Below, piece after piece: positions 46,728 to 54,682 of a DNA stretch of 64,000 nucleotides. The notes beneath the pieces are model-generated. The model worked only from the letters and a program-made list of their open reading frames with translations. It was not told the DNA's origin and searched no databases. Both the position numbers and the translations under genes were made by a program. This stretch comes from Beijerinckiaceae bacterium (GTDB taxonomy: Bacteria; Pseudomonadota; Alphaproteobacteria; Rhizobiales; Beijerinckiaceae), in contig CANGFT010000019.1 in the NCBI GenBank assembly GCA_947453205.1, forward strand, positions 1-64,000, in the 5' to 3' direction. Position 1 is the stretch's first letter, and every line of letters starts with the position of its first letter.

Positions 46728-47519
46728 TCAGGCGAGGAAAGGATTGACGGCTGCGAAGAACGCCTCCGTCTGCTCAATATGCGGGAGGTGGCCGGCGTTG
46801 GCGACCAGCTCGAATTTTGCGCCCGATACCCCAGCGGCATAGGCGCGCCCATAGTCCGGCGTGACGATGCCGTCTTTTTCGCCCCAGACGAAAAGCGTCG
46901 GGGCCGTGATGCGATGCAGACGCCGCCTGAGTTTGGGATTGTGCATATAGGGCTCCCAGCACAATCTGGCGCAGGATTCGATGTTGCGCGCGATGATGAA
47001 CAGCTCATCATCAGGCCGGCTCACAAGATCTCGCTCGCCCTTTGAAGGATCAGCCCATTTCAAGGCTGCAAGCTTCGTCGGATGCACCATGTAGATGTCG
47101 GCGATGTCGCGATCCATCGGCCCGCCGATCTTGATCCCATAGGGATCGACCAGCACCAGCTTTGACATCAGCGCATCATTCTTGGTCGCCATCTCGACAG
47201 CGATCCAGCCCCCCAGCGAACAGCCAATGACCGGGACTTTGCTGAGGCCAAGACGCGCCATCACATCGAGGCAGAGATAGGATACATCGTCCATCGTCAC
47301 CCATTCCGGGCGGTTCGAGCGCCCGAAGCCCGGCGGCCATAGAAGAATCACTTCATAGCTTTCGGCGAGTCTTGCGAGAAAAGGCGATTCGATTTCAAGC
47401 GCATCTTCGCCAGGCAAAAGCAGCAAGGGCTGCCCGCGGCCGCGACGCTGCGCCTCTATCTCCACCTCCCCAATCCTGACGATTTCCGATGTCACCGGCA
47501 TGGTGAGCGGTTGCAACAT
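46728..47519 (-). CDS. Alpha/beta hydrolase paired with LLM monooxygenase (copy 2)
   Basis: 263 residues with the nucleophile elbow GCSLGG near residue 100, WGEKDGIV for the acid and AGHLPHIEQT for the His. It shares VTPDYGRAYA and overall layout with 34988-35773. ATG 47519 (MLQPLT) has AGGAA seven bases upstream. It probably heads the operon hydrolase-LLM-FAD monooxygenase-receptor-cytochrome. Confidence 0.87.
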   Translation of the reverse strand: MLQPLTMPVTSEIVRIGEVEIEAQRRGRGQPLLLLPGEDALEIESPFLARLAESYEVILLWPPGFGRSNRPEWVTMDDVSYLCLDVMARLGLSKVPVIGCSLGGWIAVEMATKNDALMSKLVLVDPYGIKIGGPMDRDIADIYMVHPTKLAALKWADPSKGERDLVSRPDDELFIIARNIESCARLCWEPYMHNPKLRRRLHRITAPTLFVWGEKDGIVTPDYGRAYAAGVSGAKFELVANAGHLPHIEQTEAFFAAVNPFLA

Positions 47520-47646
47520 AATCAGTTCCTACCCTGATATTTTTATTCATTCTGGAGTTTGCCCAGAACGATGTAAAGCCGAACGCCGTTGGTGTGACGT
47601 TTCAACGATCGCACGGTTTCACAAGGTTGAAGCCTCCAGAGCGCGT

Positions 47647-48792
47647 CTATTCCTGAGCAAAGCCCAGAGCCTTGCTTGCGAGCGCAGCGCCCTCCACGAG
47701 CGATTTCAGCTTAGCCCAGGCGATCTGCGGATGCGAGCGCCCGCCAAAACCGCAATCAGCGCCCGCCATCACATTCTCGCGGCCCACATGGCGCGCATAG
47801 CGTTGCAGGCGCTGGGAGACGAGTTCGGGATGCTCCACCACATCCGTCGAATGGGTGACGACGCCGGGGATGAGGATCTTTCCGTCGGGCAGTCTCACAC
47901 GCTCCCACAACGCATGCTCATGGTCGTGGCGCGCATTGGCGCCCTCGATGAGATAGGCCTGCGCCTTCACCTTGAGCATGATGTCGACGATATGTTCGAG
48001 TTCGAGATCATGGGCATGGGGCCCGTGCCATGAACCCCAGCAAAGATGATAGCGGACCCGATCCTCCGGGATATTCCGCAGGGCGTGGTTCAGCGCCTCC
48101 ACACGCATGTCGCAACGGGCGCGAAAGGCGGCCATCCCCATGCCCATGCCTATGCGGTCCCACAGCGCGGGAAGCCAGGCGTCATCCACCTGAAGGATGA
48201 AGCCGGCCTGATGGATGGCCTCATATTCCACCCGCATGGCCTCGGCGATGGCGAAGACATAGGCTTCGTCAGTCTTGTAGTGGCGGTTGCGGCGGTAGAC
48301 CTCGAGACTGGCGGGCGCGGTGGAGGTGAGAAAGACATCGTCCACGCCAGCCACATCGCGCGTGACGTCGATCTCTTGCTGCAATTCCGCATGGCCCTTG
48401 TAGCTCACAGGTCCGGTGCAGGCCTGAACGGGGCGCTTTTTCTGCATCTGCTCGCCTGGCGCAAAAAAGAGCGTGCCGCGCTCGCTTGCGTATTTATAGA
48501 ACTGCGCGAAATCTTCGCGGTCGCGACCCTGCTCGATCAGCGGCTTTTCGGCGGGCGTTTCAATATCGGCGAATCCCGCAAAGCGGTTCTGCATGTAACG
48601 CAGCCAGTCGCCGCCCTTGGCATATTCGCCCTCATTGAGGATATCGAGCCCGAGATCGCGCTGGCGCTGCACGACGCCTGCGACATCTTCCCTAAGGTGG
48701 GACTCGTCGCCAATGGCCAGACCGCTGTCGAATGTTGGAAAGGGAAGGCTGCCGACATGGGTGGTCAGAATTTTTTCGTCGCTGCGCCGCAC
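47647..48792 (-). CDS. Cobalamin-independent methionine synthase (MetE C-terminal domain) family protein
   Basis: 381 residues equivalent to the catalytic C-terminal half of MetE. The zinc ligands are recognisable: His and Cys in RYHLCWGSWHG, Glu in YLIEGANARHD and Cys in AGADCGFGG. The N-terminal folate-domain half is missing, as in the stand-alone MetE-like or methylcobamide:thiol-type family. In a catabolic island it may demethylate a substrate rather than make methionine; this is an inference. The start is GTG 48792, with GGAGAGGGG upstream. Confidence 0.82.
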   Translation of the reverse strand: MRRSDEKILTTHVGSLPFPTFDSGLAIGDESHLREDVAGVVQRQRDLGLDILNEGEYAKGGDWLRYMQNRFAGFADIETPAEKPLIEQGRDREDFAQFYKYASERGTLFFAPGEQMQKKRPVQACTGPVSYKGHAELQQEIDVTRDVAGVDDVFLTSTAPASLEVYRRNRHYKTDEAYVFAIAEAMRVEYEAIHQAGFILQVDDAWLPALWDRIGMGMGMAAFRARCDMRVEALNHALRNIPEDRVRYHLCWGSWHGPHAHDLELEHIVDIMLKVKAQAYLIEGANARHDHEHALWERVRLPDGKILIPGVVTHSTDVVEHPELVSQRLQRYARHVGRENVMAGADCGFGGRSHPQIAWAKLKSLVEGAALASKALGFAQE

Positions 48793-48931
48793 GGCCCCTC
48801 TCCATCTCCGAATTTGATCGTTGCTTTGGAAGCTATGAGGGGCGTCAGAAGAAAGCAATCGCTCTTTCTTTCCAGAACAGCCTCTGGAAAATTGAATTTT
48901 TCATGCGTTCAATGACTGAACGCGAACGCCG

Positions 48932-48970
48932 AAAAAGAAAGAGGGGCCGATCAGAGCCCCTCTTCTTTTT
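48932..48970 (-). terminator. Rho-independent terminator after channel copy B
   Basis: GAGGGGC (48941-48947) pairs with GCCCCTC (48955-48961), with A-rich and T-rich flanks giving TTTCTTTTT on the minus strand. It lies about 30 bases after the minus-strand channel stop. The A/T flanks mean it may work in both directions. Confidence 0.88.
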
Positions 48971-48997
48971 CATTCAATGGTCCGCAGACTGCCCTGG

Positions 48998-50599
48998 TCA
49001 GCCTTTTTCCTGAACGATCTTCTCATAGATCGCTCGCTCCATCGGCGTCACGATTTCACCGCGGCTGATGAAAGCGCCCAGCTTTTCATCCGACACGTCA
49101 ATGATTTCTTTCATTTGCTGCAGAATTCCCCGGAATTGATCGAGGGCCAACTGGGGATCATTTCGAGCGACGCCAAGGTTAAATTCGGTGCGCAGCGCCC
49201 GGTCCTCCGACCGTCGCCGCTGCGCGAGCGCGATCATCTGGTCCAATTCCTGATGGGTGATGTGGAGCCTGCGCGCATCCGCCTCAAGATGGGCCTTTTC
49301 GTCAGCGTCGATATTATCGTCCTCCATCATGGCGGCGATCTTGCCGCCGATGGCGTCACGCTCCATGCGCAACTGGTCAGTGAAGGCCGCAGCCAGAATG
49401 CCCGAGGGAATGGCGATGAGCGCGATGCCCAGGAGCGCCATCAACGATGCGAGGAAGCGGCCGGTGGGGGTCAATGGCGCAATATCGCCAAAGCCCACGC
49501 TGCCCAGCGTGATCACGGACCAGTAAATCGCTGTCGGAATGCTCTCGAATTTGTCAGGCTGGGCCGAATGCTCCAGCAAGTAACCGAGCGCACCGCAGAG
49601 GATGATGACGAGCAGCATCACGAAGAACGAGGCGCCGATGGTGCCAGCTTCGCGCTTGATCCCGTCCCAGACCAGTTTCGTCGCATCGCTGAAGCGGGTG
49701 AGCTTCAGGAGGCGCATCATGCGGAAAATTCGCAGGAAGCGCAGGTCGAAGAGATGATGGAGCAAGGCCTCCAGGAAGAAGGGCAAGACTGCGAGAATGT
49801 CGATCATCGCGCCTGGTGTGAACGCATAGCGCGCGCGGCCAGAATAGGCCTTGGCGAACTTCGGATCCTCGACGCAGGAATACATGCGCATCAGATATTC
49901 GGTCGTGAAGACGGCCACGGCGATGGCGTCAAGAACCGCAAACTCAACCGCGAGAATGTAATGGACGGCCTCGACGGTCTCAAGAAGCACGGACAAGACC
50001 GAAATCAGCACCCAGAAGATGATGAAAAGGTCGAAGAAGATCTGGATCTGGCCGCCATATCTGGAAGGCCAGACCATCGCATAGACATGCTGTCGGAAGG
50101 TTCGCCCCCTGTTAAGCTCGCGGAACTCCTTCCAGGCGGGAATGAGCACGCGGAAGAGCTTCAGGAGACGCAGCAGGCGCAGCACCCTGAGCACGCGAAG
50201 GTCGAGCGCGATGAAGGCGGATAGATAGAAAGGCAGGATCGACAGAAGGTCGATCACGGCGAAGGGCGAAATCGCATAGGAAAATCTCGGGAAACGCTTG
50301 CCGACATACTCCTTTTGATGCGGCGAGAGGGCGAAACGCACTACATATTCAGCGGTGAAAATAATGATCGAGACGACGTCGAAGAAATGGAACCACTTCT
50401 TATAGGGCTCATAGACCTCGGGAATGTGCTCGATCATCATGGCGCCGACATTCGACAGGATGAGGATCGCTATGAAGTTCTCGATGGGGCGCTGAAGGTT
50501 GTCCTTGACATCGGGGTCAAGCAGAAACTGATAAATGCGCTTGCCAAGGCTCGCGGGCTGCGCCGAGTTGTCTTGATGATTGGGCACAGAGGGCTCCAT
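48998..50599 (-). CDS. Ion channel with two voltage-sensor modules and one K+-type pore (copy B)
   Basis: 533 residues, paralogue of 27746-29371 along its whole length. The first S1-S4 module ends in S4 RVLRVLRLLRLLKLFR (about 135-150), and the second in RFLRIFRMMRLLKLTR (about 287-302). The single pore has the filter TLGSVGFGD (364-372), Phe replacing the Tyr of copy A as in EAG/hERG-type channels. The C-terminal tail (DNIDADEKAHLEADARRLHI) is conserved. ATG 50599 shares its A with the TGA stop of the partner gene (TGATG). Divergence in the filter suggests different conductance or gating from copy A. Confidence 0.85.
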   Translation of the reverse strand: MEPSVPNHQDNSAQPASLGKRIYQFLLDPDVKDNLQRPIENFIAILILSNVGAMMIEHIPEVYEPYKKWFHFFDVVSIIIFTAEYVVRFALSPHQKEYVGKRFPRFSYAISPFAVIDLLSILPFYLSAFIALDLRVLRVLRLLRLLKLFRVLIPAWKEFRELNRGRTFRQHVYAMVWPSRYGGQIQIFFDLFIIFWVLISVLSVLLETVEAVHYILAVEFAVLDAIAVAVFTTEYLMRMYSCVEDPKFAKAYSGRARYAFTPGAMIDILAVLPFFLEALLHHLFDLRFLRIFRMMRLLKLTRFSDATKLVWDGIKREAGTIGASFFVMLLVIILCGALGYLLEHSAQPDKFESIPTAIYWSVITLGSVGFGDIAPLTPTGRFLASLMALLGIALIAIPSGILAAAFTDQLRMERDAIGGKIAAMMEDDNIDADEKAHLEADARRLHITHQELDQMIALAQRRRSEDRALRTEFNLGVARNDPQLALDQFRGILQQMKEIIDVSDEKLGAFISRGEIVTPMERAIYEKIVQEKG

Positions 50600-51219
50600 C
50601 AGAACTTGATCTCCTGAACTTTCACCGGCTCACCCCAGCGATTGCATACCTGAACACGAAGCGGCGTCTCCGCCGCGATGGAATCTTCACGATCGCTGGG
50701 CGCATAGGTCGTGCCCGTGTTCCCGGCGGAAAACCAGGGCGTGCCCTTTTCGATGATGATCCGCCCGATGGCCTCTTCAGACCCATCGCAGGAAGCGCCA
50801 AAGACCGCATTTGCGGGCTGCATGACATTGGCGAGACGAGACATGTCCGGGCCCTGGAGGATTTCGCTCCAGCAAGGCCCCCATGTGGATTTGGCTGCAT
50901 CCTCGGAGAGTCTGCAGGCTACGATTTCGGTTTTGCCGGCCTTGCGGGTGGCGCCCATGTCAGCGAGCGTGCGCACAACCATCTCGGCGTTTCGTTTCGT
51001 CTGCTCCAACTGATGGGCTGCAGCAAAGATGTTACGCGCCAAGACCGCAATCACGGCGATGGATAAGATGACTGTCGCCATGAAAATCCAGGCGCCGAAA
51101 TCTTTCCCGCGCTCCATGGGAGCGCCAGCGTCATGAAGGCGGCGAAAGTCTGCTGTAGCGTCCACGCGATCCGTCGCATCTGAAATGATCGAACGCGTGT
51201 GGGTATCAAGAAAGGCCAT
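50599..51219 (-). CDS. Predicted single-pass membrane partner of the tandem-sensor channel (copy B)
   Basis: About 206 residues from ATG 51219; upstream ATGs at 51258/51261 are possible and no start has a strong ribosome-binding site. Paralogue of 27174-27749. It has the same transmembrane helix followed by LARNIFAAA, the same helical neck with KRNAE, and four matching cysteines in the outer domain (VACRLS, GPCWSE, SCDGSEEAIGR, QVCNRWGE). The long identical stretch around IEKGTPWFSAGNTG marks the best-conserved surface. The function is unknown; strict pairing with the channel suggests a subunit. Confidence 0.72.
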   Translation of the reverse strand: MAFLDTHTRSIISDATDRVDATADFRRLHDAGAPMERGKDFGAWIFMATVILSIAVIAVLARNIFAAAHQLEQTKRNAEMVVRTLADMGATRKAGKTEIVACRLSEDAAKSTWGPCWSEILQGPDMSRLANVMQPANAVFGASCDGSEEAIGRIIIEKGTPWFSAGNTGTTYAPSDREDSIAAETPLRVQVCNRWGEPVKVQEIKF

Positions 51220-51341
51220 GCGCTCGCAAGATGATAACAGTCTTTTGAACTGCTTCATCAAGCCAGATCATTACATTCATGCAACGATCATTTTAAAATT
51301 TAAATTTTTTGTCAATTTTACGGATAAGCGCCCTGACTCTC

Positions 51342-52412
51342 TCAATCCCCGGCCTTCGCGCCGCCGGGAATTTCTTGCGTATCGGTCTTGCGAGGTTCAA
51401 GCGCAACTTTCACGCGATCCTTCACGTCCTGGGGTGCGCCGATAAGGTCACGGTAAAGCTCCCCAAGCTTCTCGCCCGACATGGGCCGCACTTCCGCGTT
51501 CTGCCGCTTGGCGTCAGCGATGAAGTCTGCGTCTCCAAGCAAGTCATGAAAGGCCTTGCGCAGGGCGGCGACACGTTCGGCTGGGACGCCGGGCGTCGTG
51601 GCGAGCGGGCGCCCCACAGTCACCGCACGCGACATGAATTCAATGAGCGGCTTATCCTCCTCTCGAACCGGTTGGTCGCGCAGCAGCGGCACATCCGGCA
51701 AAGCAGGCTCCTTCTCCATGCCGACCTGAATGATGGGCGTGATTCGCTTCTTCGGAATCCAGTCGGGCTTCGCGGACATGTAGTCGGAATAGGGATTGGT
51801 GCCCCGCCCTTCGACTTCGCCGCGCTCCATGGCGAAGTCAACATCGACACCGCCGGGGTAACCGAAGACGATCTGGAATTTCGTGCCAAGCACATTGTTA
51901 TAGAAGGCCGGCAACTGGACAGAGGCCGAGCCGGCTCCTGTGGAGCCTATGCGCGTCACCCGCCTCTTGGCGTCTTCCAGAGTCTGGGTCGGTGAGGTGT
52001 TCCAGACAACGAGCAGTTGATTGGAGAACTCAACATTGGCGATCCAGTTGAAGGTTCGCAAGTCAGCAGTCAGTTGCGGCGACAGTCCCAGCGCCTGATC
52101 CGTCGCCAGGCCCTGGCTGATGATCGAAAGGACCGTACCGTCCTTGGGCGCCACATGCGCGAGATGGTTGGCGGCGACGATGCCGCCCCCGCCTGGCATG
52201 TTCACGGGCGTGAGCGTCGGATTGCCCGGAATATATCGCCCCATATGGCGAGCCAGAAGCCGGGAGAGCAGATCATATCCACCCCCCGGCGGGGTGCGGA
52301 TGACGAAGCGTATGACCTTGCCGGGGCCGGCGTAAAAATCGCGCACTGAATCAGCTCGGGCGACGCCCGGGGCGAGGAGCATGAGGCTGAGGGCGACGAA
52401 TGTCTTTTTCAT
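51342..52412 (-). CDS. TctC/Bug-family solute-binding protein (group B)
   Basis: 356 residues: signal peptide ending VARA-DSVRDFYAG, then RTPPGGGYD, VNMPGGGGIVAANH and GSTGAGSASVQLPAFYNN, matching the receptor at 38567. It is the last gene of a minus-strand set with an NtaA-type monooxygenase (17 bases away) and an SDR, so its ligand is probably the monooxygenase substrate. GGAG precedes ATG 52412. No TctA/TctB is present. Confidence 0.88.
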   Translation of the reverse strand: MKKTFVALSLMLLAPGVARADSVRDFYAGPGKVIRFVIRTPPGGGYDLLSRLLARHMGRYIPGNPTLTPVNMPGGGGIVAANHLAHVAPKDGTVLSIISQGLATDQALGLSPQLTADLRTFNWIANVEFSNQLLVVWNTSPTQTLEDAKRRVTRIGSTGAGSASVQLPAFYNNVLGTKFQIVFGYPGGVDVDFAMERGEVEGRGTNPYSDYMSAKPDWIPKKRITPIIQVGMEKEPALPDVPLLRDQPVREEDKPLIEFMSRAVTVGRPLATTPGVPAERVAALRKAFHDLLGDADFIADAKRQNAEVRPMSGEKLGELYRDLIGAPQDVKDRVKVALEPRKTDTQEIPGGAKAGD

Positions 52413-52429
52413 GGCTCACTCCGTTGCAG

Positions 52430-53764
52430 TTATGTCGCGTAGCGGCTGACGGGCCTCTTCAAACCGAGATGATCTCGCAGCGTCGATCCCTCATAGCGGG
52501 TGCGATAGAGGCCGCGCCTCTGCAACTCCGGGACGACGAGTTCGACAAAGTCATCGAGGCCGCCCGGCATGACCGGAGGCATGATGTTGAAGCCGTCGGC
52601 GGCGCCGTTGCGGAACCAATGCTCCATGACATCGACGACATCCGAGGGCGAGCCATGGAAATCGAAATGACCGCGTCCACCGGCGATGCGCTCCCAGGTC
52701 TGACGTATGGTGAGGCCATCCTTCATCGCCATGTCGCGGATCAGCGTGGCGCGGCTTGAGATCACTTCGCCCGGCGGCAGTTCGGGAAAAGGTCCATCGA
52801 CGTCATGGCCGGCCAGATCGAGCCCCGTGCGCTGCTCAAGCAAAGCAAGACCAACCTCTGGGTGCAGCAGGCTCTGGAGATAGGCGTGCTTCTCCTTCGC
52901 TTCATCGCGGCTGCGCGCGACCGTGATGAAGAAACCGGGCATGATCTTCAGGCCATCGGGATCACGGCCATGCCGCGCCATGCGCCCCTTCACGTCGCTA
53001 TAAAAGGCCCTGCCTTCTTCAAAGGTCGGCGCAGCCGCAAAGACGACTTCGGCGGTCTCCGCCGCAAGCTCCATGCCGTCTTCCGAGGCGCCGGCCTGCA
53101 CGAGCACGGGGCGCCCCTGCGGAGATCGCGCCACATTCAGCGGCCCCATCACATCGAAATGCTCGCCGCTATGGGCGAGCGTGTGCATCTTCTTCGGGTC
53201 GAAATAGATGCCGCTCTCGCGGTCGCGGATGAATGCGTCGTCATCCCAGGAGTCCCAAAGGCCCAGGACGACATCCGCGAATTCGCGCGCACGACGGTAT
53301 CGCTGGGTTTTCGCGGGGTGTTCGCCGCGCGAGAAATTCTGCGCCGCCGTGTGATTACCGGTCGTCACCAGATTCCAGGCCGCGCGCCCGCCGCTGACAT
53401 GATCGAGCGAGGCGAATTTGCGCGCCAGCGAAAAGGGCTCCTCATAGGTCGTGCTTGCGGTGCAGGCGAGACCGATATGAGTGGTGACGGCGGCGAGGCC
53501 GGCAAGCAGGGTGAAGGGCTCGATCCACGCGACATAATGCATGCGGCGCAGCCCATTCTCCGTGAAGACCGCATTGGCCGTGGCGGAATCTGCTGAAAAG
53601 AGCATATCGAAGAGGCCGCGCTCGGCGGTTCTGGCGACCTCTACAAAATGCCGGAAGTTCACGCCCGCGTCTGCCTGTGACTGCGGATGGCGCCAGGCCG
53701 CGAGATGATGGCCTGCGGGACGCAGGAACATGCCAAGTTTGATCTGCCGCGCCGGGTCGCTCAC
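52430..53764 (-). CDS. NtaA/SnaA/DszA-family flavin-dependent monooxygenase
   Basis: 444 residues, the longer LLM subgroup that includes nitrilotriacetate and dibenzothiophene-sulfone monooxygenases. Motifs: LGMFLRPAGHHLAAWRHP, ACTASTTYEEPFSLARKFASLDHVSGGRAAWNLVTT and PVLVQAGASEDG. Two GTGs compete for the start; 53764 has GGGAG five bases upstream, while 53770 overlaps that site. It requires reduced FMN from an unlinked reductase. It is flanked by an SDR upstream and a receptor downstream in one operon. Confidence 0.9.
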   Translation of the reverse strand: MSDPARQIKLGMFLRPAGHHLAAWRHPQSQADAGVNFRHFVEVARTAERGLFDMLFSADSATANAVFTENGLRRMHYVAWIEPFTLLAGLAAVTTHIGLACTASTTYEEPFSLARKFASLDHVSGGRAAWNLVTTGNHTAAQNFSRGEHPAKTQRYRRAREFADVVLGLWDSWDDDAFIRDRESGIYFDPKKMHTLAHSGEHFDVMGPLNVARSPQGRPVLVQAGASEDGMELAAETAEVVFAAAPTFEEGRAFYSDVKGRMARHGRDPDGLKIMPGFFITVARSRDEAKEKHAYLQSLLHPEVGLALLEQRTGLDLAGHDVDGPFPELPPGEVISSRATLIRDMAMKDGLTIRQTWERIAGGRGHFDFHGSPSDVVDVMEHWFRNGAADGFNIMPPVMPGGLDDFVELVVPELQRRGLYRTRYEGSTLRDHLGLKRPVSRYAT

Positions 53765-53794
53765 ATCCACTCCCTGTCATGTTTGGCGGCGGCG

Positions 53795-54535
53795 CTAGAG
53801 GCCCAGACTGCCGCCGCCATTGACGTTGATGATCTGCCCCTGAATGTAGCCCGCTTCGTCAGAGATCAGGAACAGCGCGACAGAGGCGATTTCGCTGGCT
53901 TCGCCCATCCGCCCCGCCAGCGTCTTCGCCCCGGCGTGGCGCACCGCTTCTTCGCTATAGTCAGCGGTCATGGCGGTTCGTGTGGAGCCGGGGCTGACGG
54001 CGTTGACGCGAATGTTGATAGGCGCCAGCGAACGGGCAAGGCCACGCGTGACGCCGATGATGGCGGCTTTCGATGAAATATAGGCGATGCCGCCGCGGCC
54101 GTGGCCGCCAAGGCCCGACACCATGATGGAGCCGGACATCGCCAGACAGATCGCGCCGCCGCCCGTCTTCTCCATCTCGAGCGCAGCCGCCTGACTCATG
54201 TTGAATGCGCCGGTGACGTTGATCCCCAGCACTTCATTCATATGGTCAGCGTCAATCTCGCGCCATGTGCGCGTCGAATGAACCGCCGCCATGTGGATCA
54301 ACGCATCGATTTTGCCGAACTTCTTCACTGCGGCGGCGACGGCGTCAGCGCAGGCCAGGGGGTCGGAGACGTCCGTGGGGACCGATAGAAGGCGGTCTGG
54401 GTCGCCGGCGAATGCGCCGTCTGGAATGGGGGCGATGTCGATGGCGCAGGCCTTGAACCCCCGCGCAAGCAACATTTCGACACAGGCAAAGCCAATGCCG
54501 CTCGCAGCGCCGGTCACGATGACGGCTCCAGACAT
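53795..54535 (-). CDS. Short-chain dehydrogenase/reductase (SDR)
   Basis: 246 residues with TGAASGIGFA near residue 8, HMAAVHS in place of the usual NNAG, the serine segment AMSGS and YISSKAA. Asp in AIDIAP suggests NAD. ATG 54535 (MSGAVIV) follows a G-rich tract. It is the first gene of a probable operon SDR-NtaA-TctC with gaps of about 30 and 17 bases, and is divergent from the TauD gene. Confidence 0.87.
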   Translation of the reverse strand: MSGAVIVTGAASGIGFACVEMLLARGFKACAIDIAPIPDGAFAGDPDRLLSVPTDVSDPLACADAVAAAVKKFGKIDALIHMAAVHSTRTWREIDADHMNEVLGINVTGAFNMSQAAALEMEKTGGGAICLAMSGSIMVSGLGGHGRGGIAYISSKAAIIGVTRGLARSLAPINIRVNAVSPGSTRTAMTADYSEEAVRHAGAKTLAGRMGEASEIASVALFLISDEAGYIQGQIINVNGGGSLGL

Positions 54536-54682
54536 AGAATTCCCCCCACCTGCTTGTTGGGGCAGAGTGAATGGCATTTCCAGCGGGGACGCAAGAGGGA
54601 ACATGGCCCCTTGCCTTCAGCCCCGCTCCAGAGCAAATTGCCCAACAACCGGGCCAGAGGCCCTGACTTCACAGGGGGGATC

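Noticed and set aside
27045-51341. A composite transposon bounded by the inverted channel cassettes
   Set aside because: No transposase, integrase or terminal repeats are seen. The cassettes have diverged, so their inverted orientation alone is not evidence of mobility.
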